From Eubacterium sp. UBA4343 (GTDB taxonomy: Bacteria > Bacillota > Clostridia > Lachnospirales > Lachnospiraceae): DNA of 31,316 nt. Position numbers and translations under genes: made by a program. Position 1 is the first letter of the stretch, and each line of letters starts with the position of its first letter. The stretch is from NCBI GenBank assembly GCA_002394235.1, contig DGTF01000011.1, positions 20,347 to 51,662 on the forward strand, in the 5' to 3' direction. Below, one piece after another: positions 24,812 through 31,316 of the stretch. The notes below the pieces were generated by a model. It did no database searches. It saw nothing but the letters and a program-made list of their open reading frames with translations, and was not told the DNA's origin.

Positions 24812-25411
24812 ATGGCGGTTTGTGTATATAACTACGGCGATGAAATAACAGACGAAGATCTGATTCGGCGGATCTGCGGCGGGATCTACGACTCATACGA
24901 TCTTTACCAGGACTCCGAAAGGGATAATCTGGCTTACCGGATGATGAAACAGAATCTTACCGGAGAAAAGGGGCTGGTGATCACCTCCAACGTCAGCAAT
25001 CTCGGACGAAATAAGGCAGAGATTCTGGAAGAGCTGAAATGGATGCTGCGTCATCGCGTCACGCTCGCCATTGCCCGATATCCCATCACCTGCCAGATCG
25101 ACAGTATGACAAACGCGATTGCATTGAGAACACTGATCAATGTCTTTGAAGATTTGATGAATGATCCGGGATTCGAGATCCGATCCGGTTCCAACGCAAA
25201 GGGAGGAAGAAAAAAAATCAACTTCCCTGAAAACTGGTATGAACTATACCCGGAGTGGACAGCGAAAAAGATCACTGCCGTTGAATTCATGAAAAAAGCA
25301 GGTGTACGCAAAGGCACCTTTTATCATCTGGTCAAAGAGTATCAGTCTCTGCTGTCTGCCTCCATGCAGACGATTCATTTTCCAGAACAGACGAAGCCCC
25401 TGAAACCATGA
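24812..25411 (+). CDS. Serine-recombinase-like protein lacking the catalytic start motif
   Basis: This 199-residue protein resembles small serine recombinases. The middle (GLVITSNVSNLGRNKAEILE) looks like the resolvase core helix region with its R-x-R-like signature. The C-terminus (GGRKKINFPENWYELYPEWT, then AVEFMKKAGVRKGTFYHLV) resembles the resolvase DNA-binding helix-turn-helix. The N-terminus (MAVCVYNYGDEITDEDLIRR) lacks the usual Y-x-R-V-S motif with the catalytic Ser, so cleavage activity is doubtful. It may be a DNA-binding relic or a regulator. GAGGG lies 11 nt upstream of the ATG; a TTG at 24806 has better spacing and is an alternative start. The frame is open to 24662 but that part lies in the divergent promoter region. 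No inverted repeats or other mobile genes flank it. Confidence 0.65.
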   Translation: MAVCVYNYGDEITDEDLIRRICGGIYDSYDLYQDSERDNLAYRMMKQNLTGEKGLVITSNVSNLGRNKAEILEELKWMLRHRVTLAIARYPITCQIDSMTNAIALRTLINVFEDLMNDPGFEIRSGSNAKGGRKKINFPENWYELYPEWTAKKITAVEFMKKAGVRKGTFYHLVKEYQSLLSASMQTIHFPEQTKPLKP

Positions 25412-25438
25412 AATAAATCAAAGGTCTCAGGGGCTTTC
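25394..25438. terminator. Terminator shared by the resolvase-like gene and tRNA-Gly
   Basis: AAGCCCCTGA (25394-25403) pairs with TCAGGGGCTT (25427-25436), with a further AACC/GGT match inside. The 5' arm overlaps the last codons of the resolvase-like gene. It also lies directly after the tRNA on the - strand. The + side T tract is only TTT. Confidence 0.65.
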
Positions 25439-25441
25439 CAG

Positions 25442-25512
25442 AGCAAGTGACGGGAATCGAACCCGCCTCCCCAGCTTGGGAAGCTGGTGTTCTACCGATG
25501 AACTACACCTGC
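25442..25512 (-). tRNA. tRNA-Gly (anticodon CCC)
   Basis: The - strand folds into a complete cloverleaf of 71 nt. The acceptor stem is GCAGGTG with CACTTGC (one G-U), the D arm is GTTC/GAAC, the anticodon stem CCAGC/GCTGG has loop TTCCCAA giving anticodon CCC, and the T arm has GCGGG-TTCGATT-CCCGT. The discriminator base is T and CCA is not encoded. It reads glycine codon GGG. Confidence 0.93.
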
Positions 25513-25584
25513 ATTAACTACAACGAATACTATATCACAACCCGATGTCAAAATCAATGTCGTTTTTTGATCGTTGATCTTATC

Positions 25585-25654
25585 CATTGCTACTGCCTAC
25601 AACCTTACCGTTGACTTCTCATTGTTATTGCCTTCAACCTTACCGTTGATCATA
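25585..25654 (+). repeat. Two tandem 35-bp repeats
   Basis: Unit 1 (25585-25619) and unit 2 (25620-25654) both have CATTG, then TGCCT, then CAACCTTACCGTTGA at equal positions. They lie between tRNA-Gly and the methyltransferase promoter. The rest of 25513-25670 holds no gene that I can see. Confidence 0.7.
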
Positions 25655-25670
25655 CACGTGGGGTTACACA

Positions 25671-25699
25671 TTGAATTCATAAATAAAATAACGTATAAT
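25671..25699 (+). promoter_or_regulatory. Promoter of the methyltransferase gene
   Basis: TTGAAT (25671-25676), 17 bp, TATAAT (25694-25699), ending 42 bp before the start codon. The tandem 35-bp repeats end 16 bp upstream of it. Confidence 0.7.
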
Positions 25700-25741
25700 A
25701 AGCCCATTCTGATACATTTCTGATATGTGAGGTTATAAAAA

Positions 25742-26671
25742 ATGTGGTTAGCAGACAACTGGAACGATTATGAAGTACTGGATACCTCATCCGGGGAAAA
25801 GTTGGAACGATGGGGTGATTATCTTCTGATCCGACCGGATCCCCAGGTCATCTGGTATACAGAAAAGAAGATGCGCGGCTGGAGAAAGTGCAGCGGCCAT
25901 TATCATAGAAGCTCCAAGGGCGGCGGCGAATGGGAGTTCTTTGATCTTCCGAAGCAATGGCAGATCCGCTATCGCAGTCTCACCTTTAATCTCAAGCCAT
26001 TCAGTTTTAAACACACCGGACTGTTTCCAGAGCAGGCCGTTAACTGGGATTGGTGCTCGGCAAAGATAAGAGATGAGATAATCCGGCGTGAAAAATCTGG
26101 TGACCTGGATCCTGAAACCGGAATGCCAAGACCGGTCCGGATCCTGAATCTCTTTGCCTATACCGGAGGCGCGACACTTTCGGCAGCAGCAGCCGGTGCG
26201 CAGGTCACACACGTCGATGCTTCCAAGGGAATGGTGACATGGGCAAGGGAGAACGCGGAATCATCCGGTCTGTCCAGTCGCCCGATCCGCTGGCTCGTGG
26301 ATGATTGCACGAAATTCATCGAACGGGAGATCCGGAGAGGTCATCATTATGACGGAATCATAATGGATCCTCCGTCATACGGGAGAGGACCGAAAGGAGA
26401 GATCTGGAAGATGGAAGAAAACATCTATCCATTTCTTGAGCTCTGCGCCAAACTTCTGAGCGACGACGCGATTTTCTGCCTGATCAATTCCTATACGACC
26501 GGTCTGGCACCTTCAGTACTCACCTATATGCTTTCTGTCGCACTGGCCGACCGCGGAGGGAAGGTCGAATCCTCCGAAATCGGGCTTCCGGTCACTTCCA
26601 CCGGCCTCGTGCTTCCGTGCGGATCAACGGGACGCTGGATGCGAACGGTCCGGCCTGACGGAATGAAATAA
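25742..26671 (+). CDS. Class I SAM-dependent methyltransferase (RlmI/RlmK-like)
   Basis: This 309-residue cytoplasmic enzyme has the Rossmann methyltransferase fold of the RlmI/Methyltransf_10-like group that modifies 23S rRNA. The SAM-binding motif I is ILNLFAYTGGATLSAAAAGA, motif II ends in HVDASKGMVTWARENAE, and motif IV is the catalytic DPPSYGRGPKGE. The N-terminal 130 residues (YEVLDTSSGEKLERWGDYLL and on) are typical of this group but lack a clear PUA domain. GAGGT lies 9 nt upstream of the ATG. It is transcribed alone from its own promoter. The substrate is inferred from family only. Confidence 0.85.
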   Translation: MWLADNWNDYEVLDTSSGEKLERWGDYLLIRPDPQVIWYTEKKMRGWRKCSGHYHRSSKGGGEWEFFDLPKQWQIRYRSLTFNLKPFSFKHTGLFPEQAVNWDWCSAKIRDEIIRREKSGDLDPETGMPRPVRILNLFAYTGGATLSAAAAGAQVTHVDASKGMVTWARENAESSGLSSRPIRWLVDDCTKFIEREIRRGHHYDGIIMDPPSYGRGPKGEIWKMEENIYPFLELCAKLLSDDAIFCLINSYTTGLAPSVLTYMLSVALADRGGKVESSEIGLPVTSTGLVLPCGSTGRWMRTVRPDGMK

Positions 26672-26701
26672 TTTCAGAAAAGCCCACCGCAGAGCTGATT
26701 A

Positions 26702-26807
26702 AAAATAACTGCAGAAAGGTTATTTCACAAAGGATTCTTTAAAAAATTACAGAAGGGTTAGTTTGCAAAGAATTCTGTAAAACAAAATTGCAGAAAGGAT
26801 TTCATAT
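26702..26807 (+). repeat. Three degenerate tandem units carrying a ribosome-binding-site motif
   Basis: GCAGAAAGGT (26711), ACAGAAGGGT (26749) and GCAGAAAGGA (26790) recur at 38 and 41 bp, each preceded by A-rich sequence. The first two are followed by similar CAAAGgATTCTgTaAAA text. Only the last unit is correctly spaced before the ATG at 26808. Confidence 0.6.
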
Positions 26808-28277
26808 ATGAAGAAACTTTCCAAGAATCTGGTAAGTATGCTGTTTCTTCTCGTACTTCTGATTCTTATTCTGATTGGTATTTATGCCTTTGGCATCTAC
26901 CACTTCAAGACCCATTTTTACAACAATTCAACCATAAACGGCATCAATGTCGGAGAGATGACCGCAGACCAGGCACGGTATGCCATCCAGAATCAGATGC
27001 GCAAGTACACACTCACCTGCAAAGAGCGGAATAATGTCACCGACAAGATCACCGGAGATCAGATCTATCTGACATATCAGGACGACGGCGCCGTCGATAA
27101 ACTCCTGGATGATCAGGATTCCAGATTCTGGATTTTTCATATCACTCTCGGGAAAAAATATCACATTCCTCTTGGGTACACCTACGATTCCAATTCGATC
27201 GATGATGTAATGAATAAGATGAACGCATTCTCCGCTCCCGATATTCAGGCTCCCGAAAATGCAAAAATCGTCGATAACGGCAGTGATTTTACCGTTTCTG
27301 AAAGCGTTCAGGGCAACACTCTGAATTACGAAAAGACAAAAGCAGCCATCATTAACGCAATTGAGAATCACAAAACGGAAATAAATTTTGAAGATCTTGA
27401 CCTCTATGAGAAGCCAACCGAAAATGAGAGCTCTTCGGATATTCAGGAGAAGGCAGCTGACATTAACAAGCTCCTGAACATCGATATTACCTATAATCTG
27501 GCCGATAAAGAATTTACCATCAACAGCTCCAACATCCGTGATTTCCTGGTCGAGGATGACAAGGAGGGATACACTCTGAGCAAGGACAAGCTAGCCGAAT
27601 GGGTAAAAAACATGGCCTATGAGACTGATACCTACGGCCTCTCCCGCAAATTCCGGACAACGAGCGGCAAGGAGATTCAGCTTGAGGGCGGCGGAGACTA
27701 CGGCTGGTGCATATATCAGGAGGAAACCACCAATGATCTGTACAATGCCATTCTGAACGGTGACAGCGGACAGCGCGATCCGATCTATCTGTACAGCGCC
27801 CTCGACCGCGGCGCCAATGATATCGGAGGCACCTATGTGGAAATCTGCATCACCAAACAGGAGATGTGGTGCTATAAGGACGGCACCCTGATCGTAGATA
27901 CACCGGTGATCACCGGAAACCATTCGCTGGGCCAGGATACTCCGTCCGGAAGTGTATATGCCATCGATGGAAAGGAGAGCAACACCACCTTCCCGGAGGC
28001 TCACAACGTAAAGATTAGCTACTGGCTTCCCTTTGTCGACTCCTGCGGAATTCACGATGCCTACTGGAGAACCGAGGCCCAGTTTGAAAACAAGAATACC
28101 TATCTGACCAACGGATCAAACGGCTGCATCAACACCCCGAAGGATGCAGCGGCAAAGATCTTTGATGTGATGGATGTCGGATATCCCGTCGTCGTATACT
28201 ATTCGGAAGACCAGCCGGTAGGTCCGCAGCCAACCAGTGCCGATGCGTCTGCAAACGTCGCGCCTTCGAATCAGTAA
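26808..28277 (+). CDS. L,D-transpeptidase (YkuD) with peptidoglycan-binding region
   Basis: This membrane-anchored cell-wall enzyme of 489 residues forms 3-3 peptidoglycan crosslinks or attaches proteins to the wall. One N-terminal membrane segment (about residues 10-32) precedes a long extracellular region with PG_binding_4-like stretches (GINVGEMTADQARYAI; about 45-320). The YkuD domain (about 350-465) has the upstream His in GIHDAYWR and catalytic Cys440 in NGSNGCINTP. The usual SHGC is SNGC here. The C-terminal tail is Pro/Ser/Ala-rich. The ribosome binding site is AGAAAGGA, at the end of three repeated units. The next genes, ddl and murF, also serve wall synthesis. Confidence 0.92.
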   Translation: MKKLSKNLVSMLFLLVLLILILIGIYAFGIYHFKTHFYNNSTINGINVGEMTADQARYAIQNQMRKYTLTCKERNNVTDKITGDQIYLTYQDDGAVDKLLDDQDSRFWIFHITLGKKYHIPLGYTYDSNSIDDVMNKMNAFSAPDIQAPENAKIVDNGSDFTVSESVQGNTLNYEKTKAAIINAIENHKTEINFEDLDLYEKPTENESSSDIQEKAADINKLLNIDITYNLADKEFTINSSNIRDFLVEDDKEGYTLSKDKLAEWVKNMAYETDTYGLSRKFRTTSGKEIQLEGGGDYGWCIYQEETTNDLYNAILNGDSGQRDPIYLYSALDRGANDIGGTYVEICITKQEMWCYKDGTLIVDTPVITGNHSLGQDTPSGSVYAIDGKESNTTFPEAHNVKISYWLPFVDSCGIHDAYWRTEAQFENKNTYLTNGSNGCINTPKDAAAKIFDVMDVGYPVVVYYSEDQPVGPQPTSADASANVAPSNQ

Positions 28278-28609
28278 TCAAATCACCCCGGATTTCCGGA
28301 TAATAGACACCGCACAGACCGCTTATCTCAAGGTGAAGACCTGAAGCTGTCTCCGATTACGGGATTGCAAAATTTCCGGATACTGCTACAATGAACCTGT
28401 TGGTCTGAACACCGCAGGTGTCCCGTTCACGGAAGAAGTTCCGCGCAGCATCCGCACACGATATGCGCATAACATCTGCGTCCTGCGGATGACGGTTTTC
28501 CGTTCGCAGCGGACCCAGAAAAACAGACGAAGTATCCGTCAGTTACTCGGGAAGAAGACAAAATATAGTCTTATATACAAGTTTTACATTAAGAAAAAGG
28601 AAGTCGAAT
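28278..28609 (+). other. 332-bp intergenic region before ddl
   Basis: A promoter lies at 28365-28392. Downstream are several possible stems: CGGAA/TTCCG (28430s-28440s) and CATCCGCA (28449-28456) with TGCGGATG (28484-28491). No known riboswitch or gene is recognised. The leader of ddl would be about 210 nt. Confidence 0.45.
28365..28392 (+). promoter_or_regulatory. Promoter of ddl-murF
   Basis: TTGCAA (28365-28370), 16 bp, TACAAT (28387-28392). It is the best promoter match in the gap between the L,D-transpeptidase gene and ddl. Confidence 0.5.
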
Positions 28610-29650
28610 ATGAAAATTGTAGTGCTCGCAGCAGGAACAAGTACCGAAAGAGAAGTTTCCATCGTATCGGGAACCGGAATCTGCAAGGCCTTACGAAGGC
28701 TCGGCCACCAGTCTATCCTTCTGGATGTTTTTTTCGGCTGGAGGGAGGCAGACCCGGCTACCGCTTTCGATGGTGAATACGACACGGATGCAGCTGCAGA
28801 ATACATAAAAAGCTTTAATCCGCAGATGGAAGAAGCCCAAAAGAGCCGCCGGAGTTTTTTTGGTCCCAATGTAATTGCGCTTTGTGAAGAAGCTGACATT
28901 GTTTTCCTTGCGCTTCACGGTTCGAACGGCGAAGACGGGAGAGTCCAGGCAGCATTTGATCTGCTCGGCATCAGGTATACCGGCACTGATTATATCAGCA
29001 GTGCCATCGCAATGGATAAATCCAGAACCAAGCAGGTATTCCAGGCCTCCGGAGTAAACACACCGGCTGGCATCACGATTTATCGCGGAGATTCCCGCAG
29101 AAGCGCATCCGAGTTCGGCATGGAACTCCCTGTCATTGTCAAGCCCTGCTGCGGCGGTTCTTCCGTCGGGATTACAATCTGCCGAACGGAGGAGGATGTC
29201 TGCAAGGGGATTGATCTTGCGTTCCGGCTCGAAAACTCTGCTGTCATCGAGGAATTCATCGAGGGCGGCGAATTTACCTGCTGTGTCATCGACGGCAAAG
29301 CCTATCCGGTAGTCATGATTACCCCGAAAACCGGCTACTACGACTTCCGAAATAAATATACCGCCGGAGCAACCGAAGAGCTTTGTCCTGCACCCATCTC
29401 AGATGATCTCACAAAAAAGATACAGGAAGAGGCATTAAAGGCGGCAGACGCAATAGGCCTGATCGGATACGGCCGCATGGACTTCCTCGTCCGGAAATCA
29501 GATCAGAAGGTATTCTGTCTTGAAGTGAACACACTTCCCGGCATGACGCCAACCAGTCTCGTACCGCAGGAGGCAGCGGCTGTTGGCATCGATTATGATC
29601 ATCTCTGTCAAAAACTGATCGACGTATCTCTGAAAAGATATGAGCAGTAA
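28610..29650 (+). CDS. ddl: D-alanine--D-alanine ligase
   Basis: Ddl joins two D-alanines with ATP to make the dipeptide that MurF adds to the peptidoglycan precursor. The 346-residue ATP-grasp enzyme shows STEREVSIVSGTGI near the N-terminus, the grasp motifs VKPCCGGSSVGI and EEFIEGGEFTCCVI, the omega-loop YYDFRNKYTAGATEE and the C-terminal LEVNTLPGMTPTSLVPQEA. The Tyr in the loop (KYTAG) fits a D-Ala-D-Ala enzyme rather than a D-lactate type. AAGGAAG lies 7 nt upstream of the ATG. murF follows after 99 bp, a gap that can form a hairpin and a pseudoknot. Confidence 0.96.
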   Translation: MKIVVLAAGTSTEREVSIVSGTGICKALRRLGHQSILLDVFFGWREADPATAFDGEYDTDAAAEYIKSFNPQMEEAQKSRRSFFGPNVIALCEEADIVFLALHGSNGEDGRVQAAFDLLGIRYTGTDYISSAIAMDKSRTKQVFQASGVNTPAGITIYRGDSRRSASEFGMELPVIVKPCCGGSSVGITICRTEEDVCKGIDLAFRLENSAVIEEFIEGGEFTCCVIDGKAYPVVMITPKTGYYDFRNKYTAGATEELCPAPISDDLTKKIQEEALKAADAIGLIGYGRMDFLVRKSDQKVFCLEVNTLPGMTPTSLVPQEAAAVGIDYDHLCQKLIDVSLKRYEQ

Positions 29651-29659
29651 TAATTTCAA

Positions 29660-29728
29660 CCCCGCAGTCGGGGCCTACACTAACTTTAACTCCGGATTGT
29701 CCATGTGTAGCAGACTTCCTCAATCCGG
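29660..29728 (+). promoter_or_regulatory. Hairpin plus H-type pseudoknot in the ddl-murF gap
   Basis: CCCCG/CGGGG (29660-29673) forms a small hairpin. Then CTACAC (29675-29680) pairs with GTGTAG (29705-29710), and CCGGATTG (29692-29699) pairs with CAATCCGG (29721-29728). The two pairs interleave, so they form a pseudoknot or two rival stems. The murF ribosome binding site (CGGAGG, about 29737) begins 9 nt later. Confidence 0.5.
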
Positions 29729-29749
29729 CAGCTGTTCGGAGGCGCATTC

Positions 29750-31165
29750 ATGAAAAATCTTACTCTGTCCAATATTGCACTGGTAACAGACGGAAAATAC
29801 GACGGACCCGGGGATAAAGAAGAATTTACCGTGACCGATATTGTCACAGACAGCAGAAAGGTTACAAAGGGTTGCCTTTTTGTCGCGATCCGCGGCGAAC
29901 GAACAGACGGTCACCGGTTTATCCGACAGGTTATCGAAGCAGGCGCCGCAGCGGTTCTCACCGAGAAGGATCCGGAAACGCTCCGTAAGGAATATGAAAT
30001 CCCTGAAAACCTGGAGATCACATCCGTCACAGTTTCTTCCACGCTGCAGGCGGTAAAGGACATCGCGGAATTTTATCTCAGACAGCTCAATAAGCCGATT
30101 GTCGGCATCGTCGGAAGCGTCGGGAAGACAAGTACCAAGGAGATGACAGCCGCTGTACTCAGCCAGAAGTACCGCGTACTGAAGACAGAGGGCAACTTCA
30201 ATAATGAGCTGGGTGTACCCATGACCGTTTTCCGGATGAGAGAGGAGGACGAGATCGGCGTCATCGAAATGGGGATCAACCATTTCGGTGAGATGCACCG
30301 CCTTGCATCCATCGTCCATCCTGATACCGTAATCATGACAAATATCGGAACGGCGCACCTGGAGTTTCTGAGAAGCCGCGACGGTATCCTGAAGGCGAAG
30401 TCAGAGGTCTTTGATTTCTTCAACTCTGACGGCCACATCATCCTCAACGGCGATGATGACAAGCTTTCAACCATTGAAGAAAAATCCGGTGTCAGACCGG
30501 TCCGTTTTGGTCTTTCGAAGGAAGGTTATTCACATCCGAACGATTTTTATGCCGATGAGATTGAACCACAGGGGCTTGACGGCACCAAATGCAGGATTAT
30601 AACTCCGGCCGGAAGCTTCCTGGTACTCATTCCCCTTCCCGGCACCCATATGATCTATAACGCGCTTGCAGGCGCCGCGGCAGGTCTCACCTATGGCCTA
30701 ACCCTTGATCAGATTCGCAGCGGAATCGAAAGCTGTGAGTCTTTAAGCGGAAGGTTTCATATCATCCACACCGGACGTTTTACTCTCATAGATGACTGTT
30801 ATAACGCAAACCCCGCCTCCATGAAGGCTTCGCTTGATATTCTGCAGGAGGGCTCCGGCAGGAGAATAGCGGTTCTGGGAGATATGGGAGAACTGGGCAA
30901 TGAATCCGAGCAGCTGCATGAGGAAGTCGGTGAACATGCAGGCAGCCTAAAGCTCGATGCAATATATTGCGTTGGACCGCTTTCCAAGGCAATCTGCAGG
31001 GGCGCACGTAAGGCTTCGGCCGGAAGGACCGATATCCGGCACTTCAAGACCATCGACAAATTTCTCGAAGAAGTTCCAGGGCTTTTCAGGGACGGAGACA
31101 CGATTCTCGTAAAGGCATCCCACTATATGGAATTTGGCAGAATTGTAACCGACCTCCAGAAATGA
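29750..31165 (+). CDS. murF: UDP-N-acetylmuramoyl-tripeptide--D-alanyl-D-alanine ligase
   Basis: MurF adds D-Ala-D-Ala to the UDP-MurNAc-tripeptide in the cytoplasm, completing the pentapeptide. The 471-residue product has the Mur ligase layout. There is an N-terminal substrate domain (TDIVTDSRKVTKGCLFVAIR) and a central ATP domain with GIVGSVGKTSTKEM (about residues 119-132) and TEGNFNNELGVPMTVF. The C-terminal domain has DDCYNANPASMKASLDIL and AVLGDMGELG. GGAGG lies 8 nt upstream of the ATG. It forms an operon with ddl, whose product it uses. Confidence 0.97.
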   Translation: MKNLTLSNIALVTDGKYDGPGDKEEFTVTDIVTDSRKVTKGCLFVAIRGERTDGHRFIRQVIEAGAAAVLTEKDPETLRKEYEIPENLEITSVTVSSTLQAVKDIAEFYLRQLNKPIVGIVGSVGKTSTKEMTAAVLSQKYRVLKTEGNFNNELGVPMTVFRMREEDEIGVIEMGINHFGEMHRLASIVHPDTVIMTNIGTAHLEFLRSRDGILKAKSEVFDFFNSDGHIILNGDDDKLSTIEEKSGVRPVRFGLSKEGYSHPNDFYADEIEPQGLDGTKCRIITPAGSFLVLIPLPGTHMIYNALAGAAAGLTYGLTLDQIRSGIESCESLSGRFHIIHTGRFTLIDDCYNANPASMKASLDILQEGSGRRIAVLGDMGELGNESEQLHEEVGEHAGSLKLDAIYCVGPLSKAICRGARKASAGRTDIRHFKTIDKFLEEVPGLFRDGDTILVKASHYMEFGRIVTDLQK

Positions 31166-31219
31166 GCAACAGCTATTTACCTCATTGCACGAATAATACG
31201 TCTATTTGGATAATTTCTG

Positions 31220-31248
31220 TTGCATTTTTATTAAGCCTGTTATATAAT
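31220..31248 (+). promoter_or_regulatory. Promoter leading out of the window
   Basis: TTGCAT (31220-31225), 17 bp, TATAAT (31243-31248). It points to a gene beyond the right end. The sequence after it (31249-31316) is very AT-rich with no start codon that I can assign. The 3' flank of murF (31166-31219) has no clear terminator. Confidence 0.6.
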
Positions 31249-31316
31249 TCTATACGTAAAAAGAATTTACCCTTCAAAAAATTTTTTTTACAATTAATAA
31301 CCCCTTATTAATTATT

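Noticed and set aside
24812..25411. Mobile element carrying the resolvase-like gene
   Set aside because: No inverted repeats, target duplication or other transposition genes are seen, and tRNA-Gly next to it shows no duplicated 3' end as an attachment site.

Overview
The window looks like a chromosomal segment from a member of the Firmicutes, most likely Clostridia and probably Lachnospiraceae. This is inferred from the gene families and their order: a type III glutamine synthetase, a CdaR/PucR-type regulator followed by ftsE-ftsX, an S41 peptidase and uvrB, then ptsH-ptsI, recA-recX-rny and ddl-murF. Base composition is moderate and strong AGGAGG-type ribosome binding sites are common. No phage, insertion sequence or CRISPR array is visible. 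Nearly all genes lie on the + strand. The exceptions are a gamma carbonic anhydrase, an AraC regulator, a MarR regulator and one tRNA-Gly.

Layout. 1-1618: 3' part of glnN. 1619-2044: a two-hairpin RNA element and a promoter. 2045-4770: PucR/CdaR-type regulator, ftsE, ftsX, closed by a strong terminator. 4912-8381: S41 processing peptidase and uvrB. 8545-13152: sucrose locus with a LacI-type repressor, a three-domain sucrose PTS permease and a GH32 sucrose-6-phosphate hydrolase; two similar operator-like sites sit just after the repressor and permease promoters. 13279-15385: ptsH and ptsI, the general phosphotransfer proteins that would feed the permease. 15570-17015: glgA. 17016-17548: two long hairpins, an extra promoter, and an SOS-controlled recA promoter with a perfect LexA box. 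17549-20946: recA, recX and rny. 21112-25512 is the accessory-like part: carbonic anhydrase, a surface protein broken by an in-frame stop, AraC and MarR regulators, a resolvase-like protein and tRNA-Gly(CCC). 25742-31165: a methyltransferase, an L,D-transpeptidase, ddl and murF, mostly cell-wall synthesis. A promoter points out of the window at 31220-31248.

The most unusual signals are mainly non-coding. (1) Two copies of a two-hairpin element, after glnN (about 1708-1805) and between ptsH and ptsI (13573-13674), share conserved blocks at matched spacing while the arms of the second hairpin differ but still pair. (2) Four copies of TTTCGAAT start exactly 21 bp apart (21825-21895), upstream of the promoter of the broken surface-protein gene, as expected for a helically phased activator array. 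(3) That gene (22020-22991) has one in-frame TAA between its signal peptide and its repeat plus sortase-like part. (4) The ddl-murF gap can form a pseudoknot. (5) HPr has Lys at position 46, where the Firmicute regulatory Ser is expected. All calls come from reading the sequence; no database search or folding program was run.
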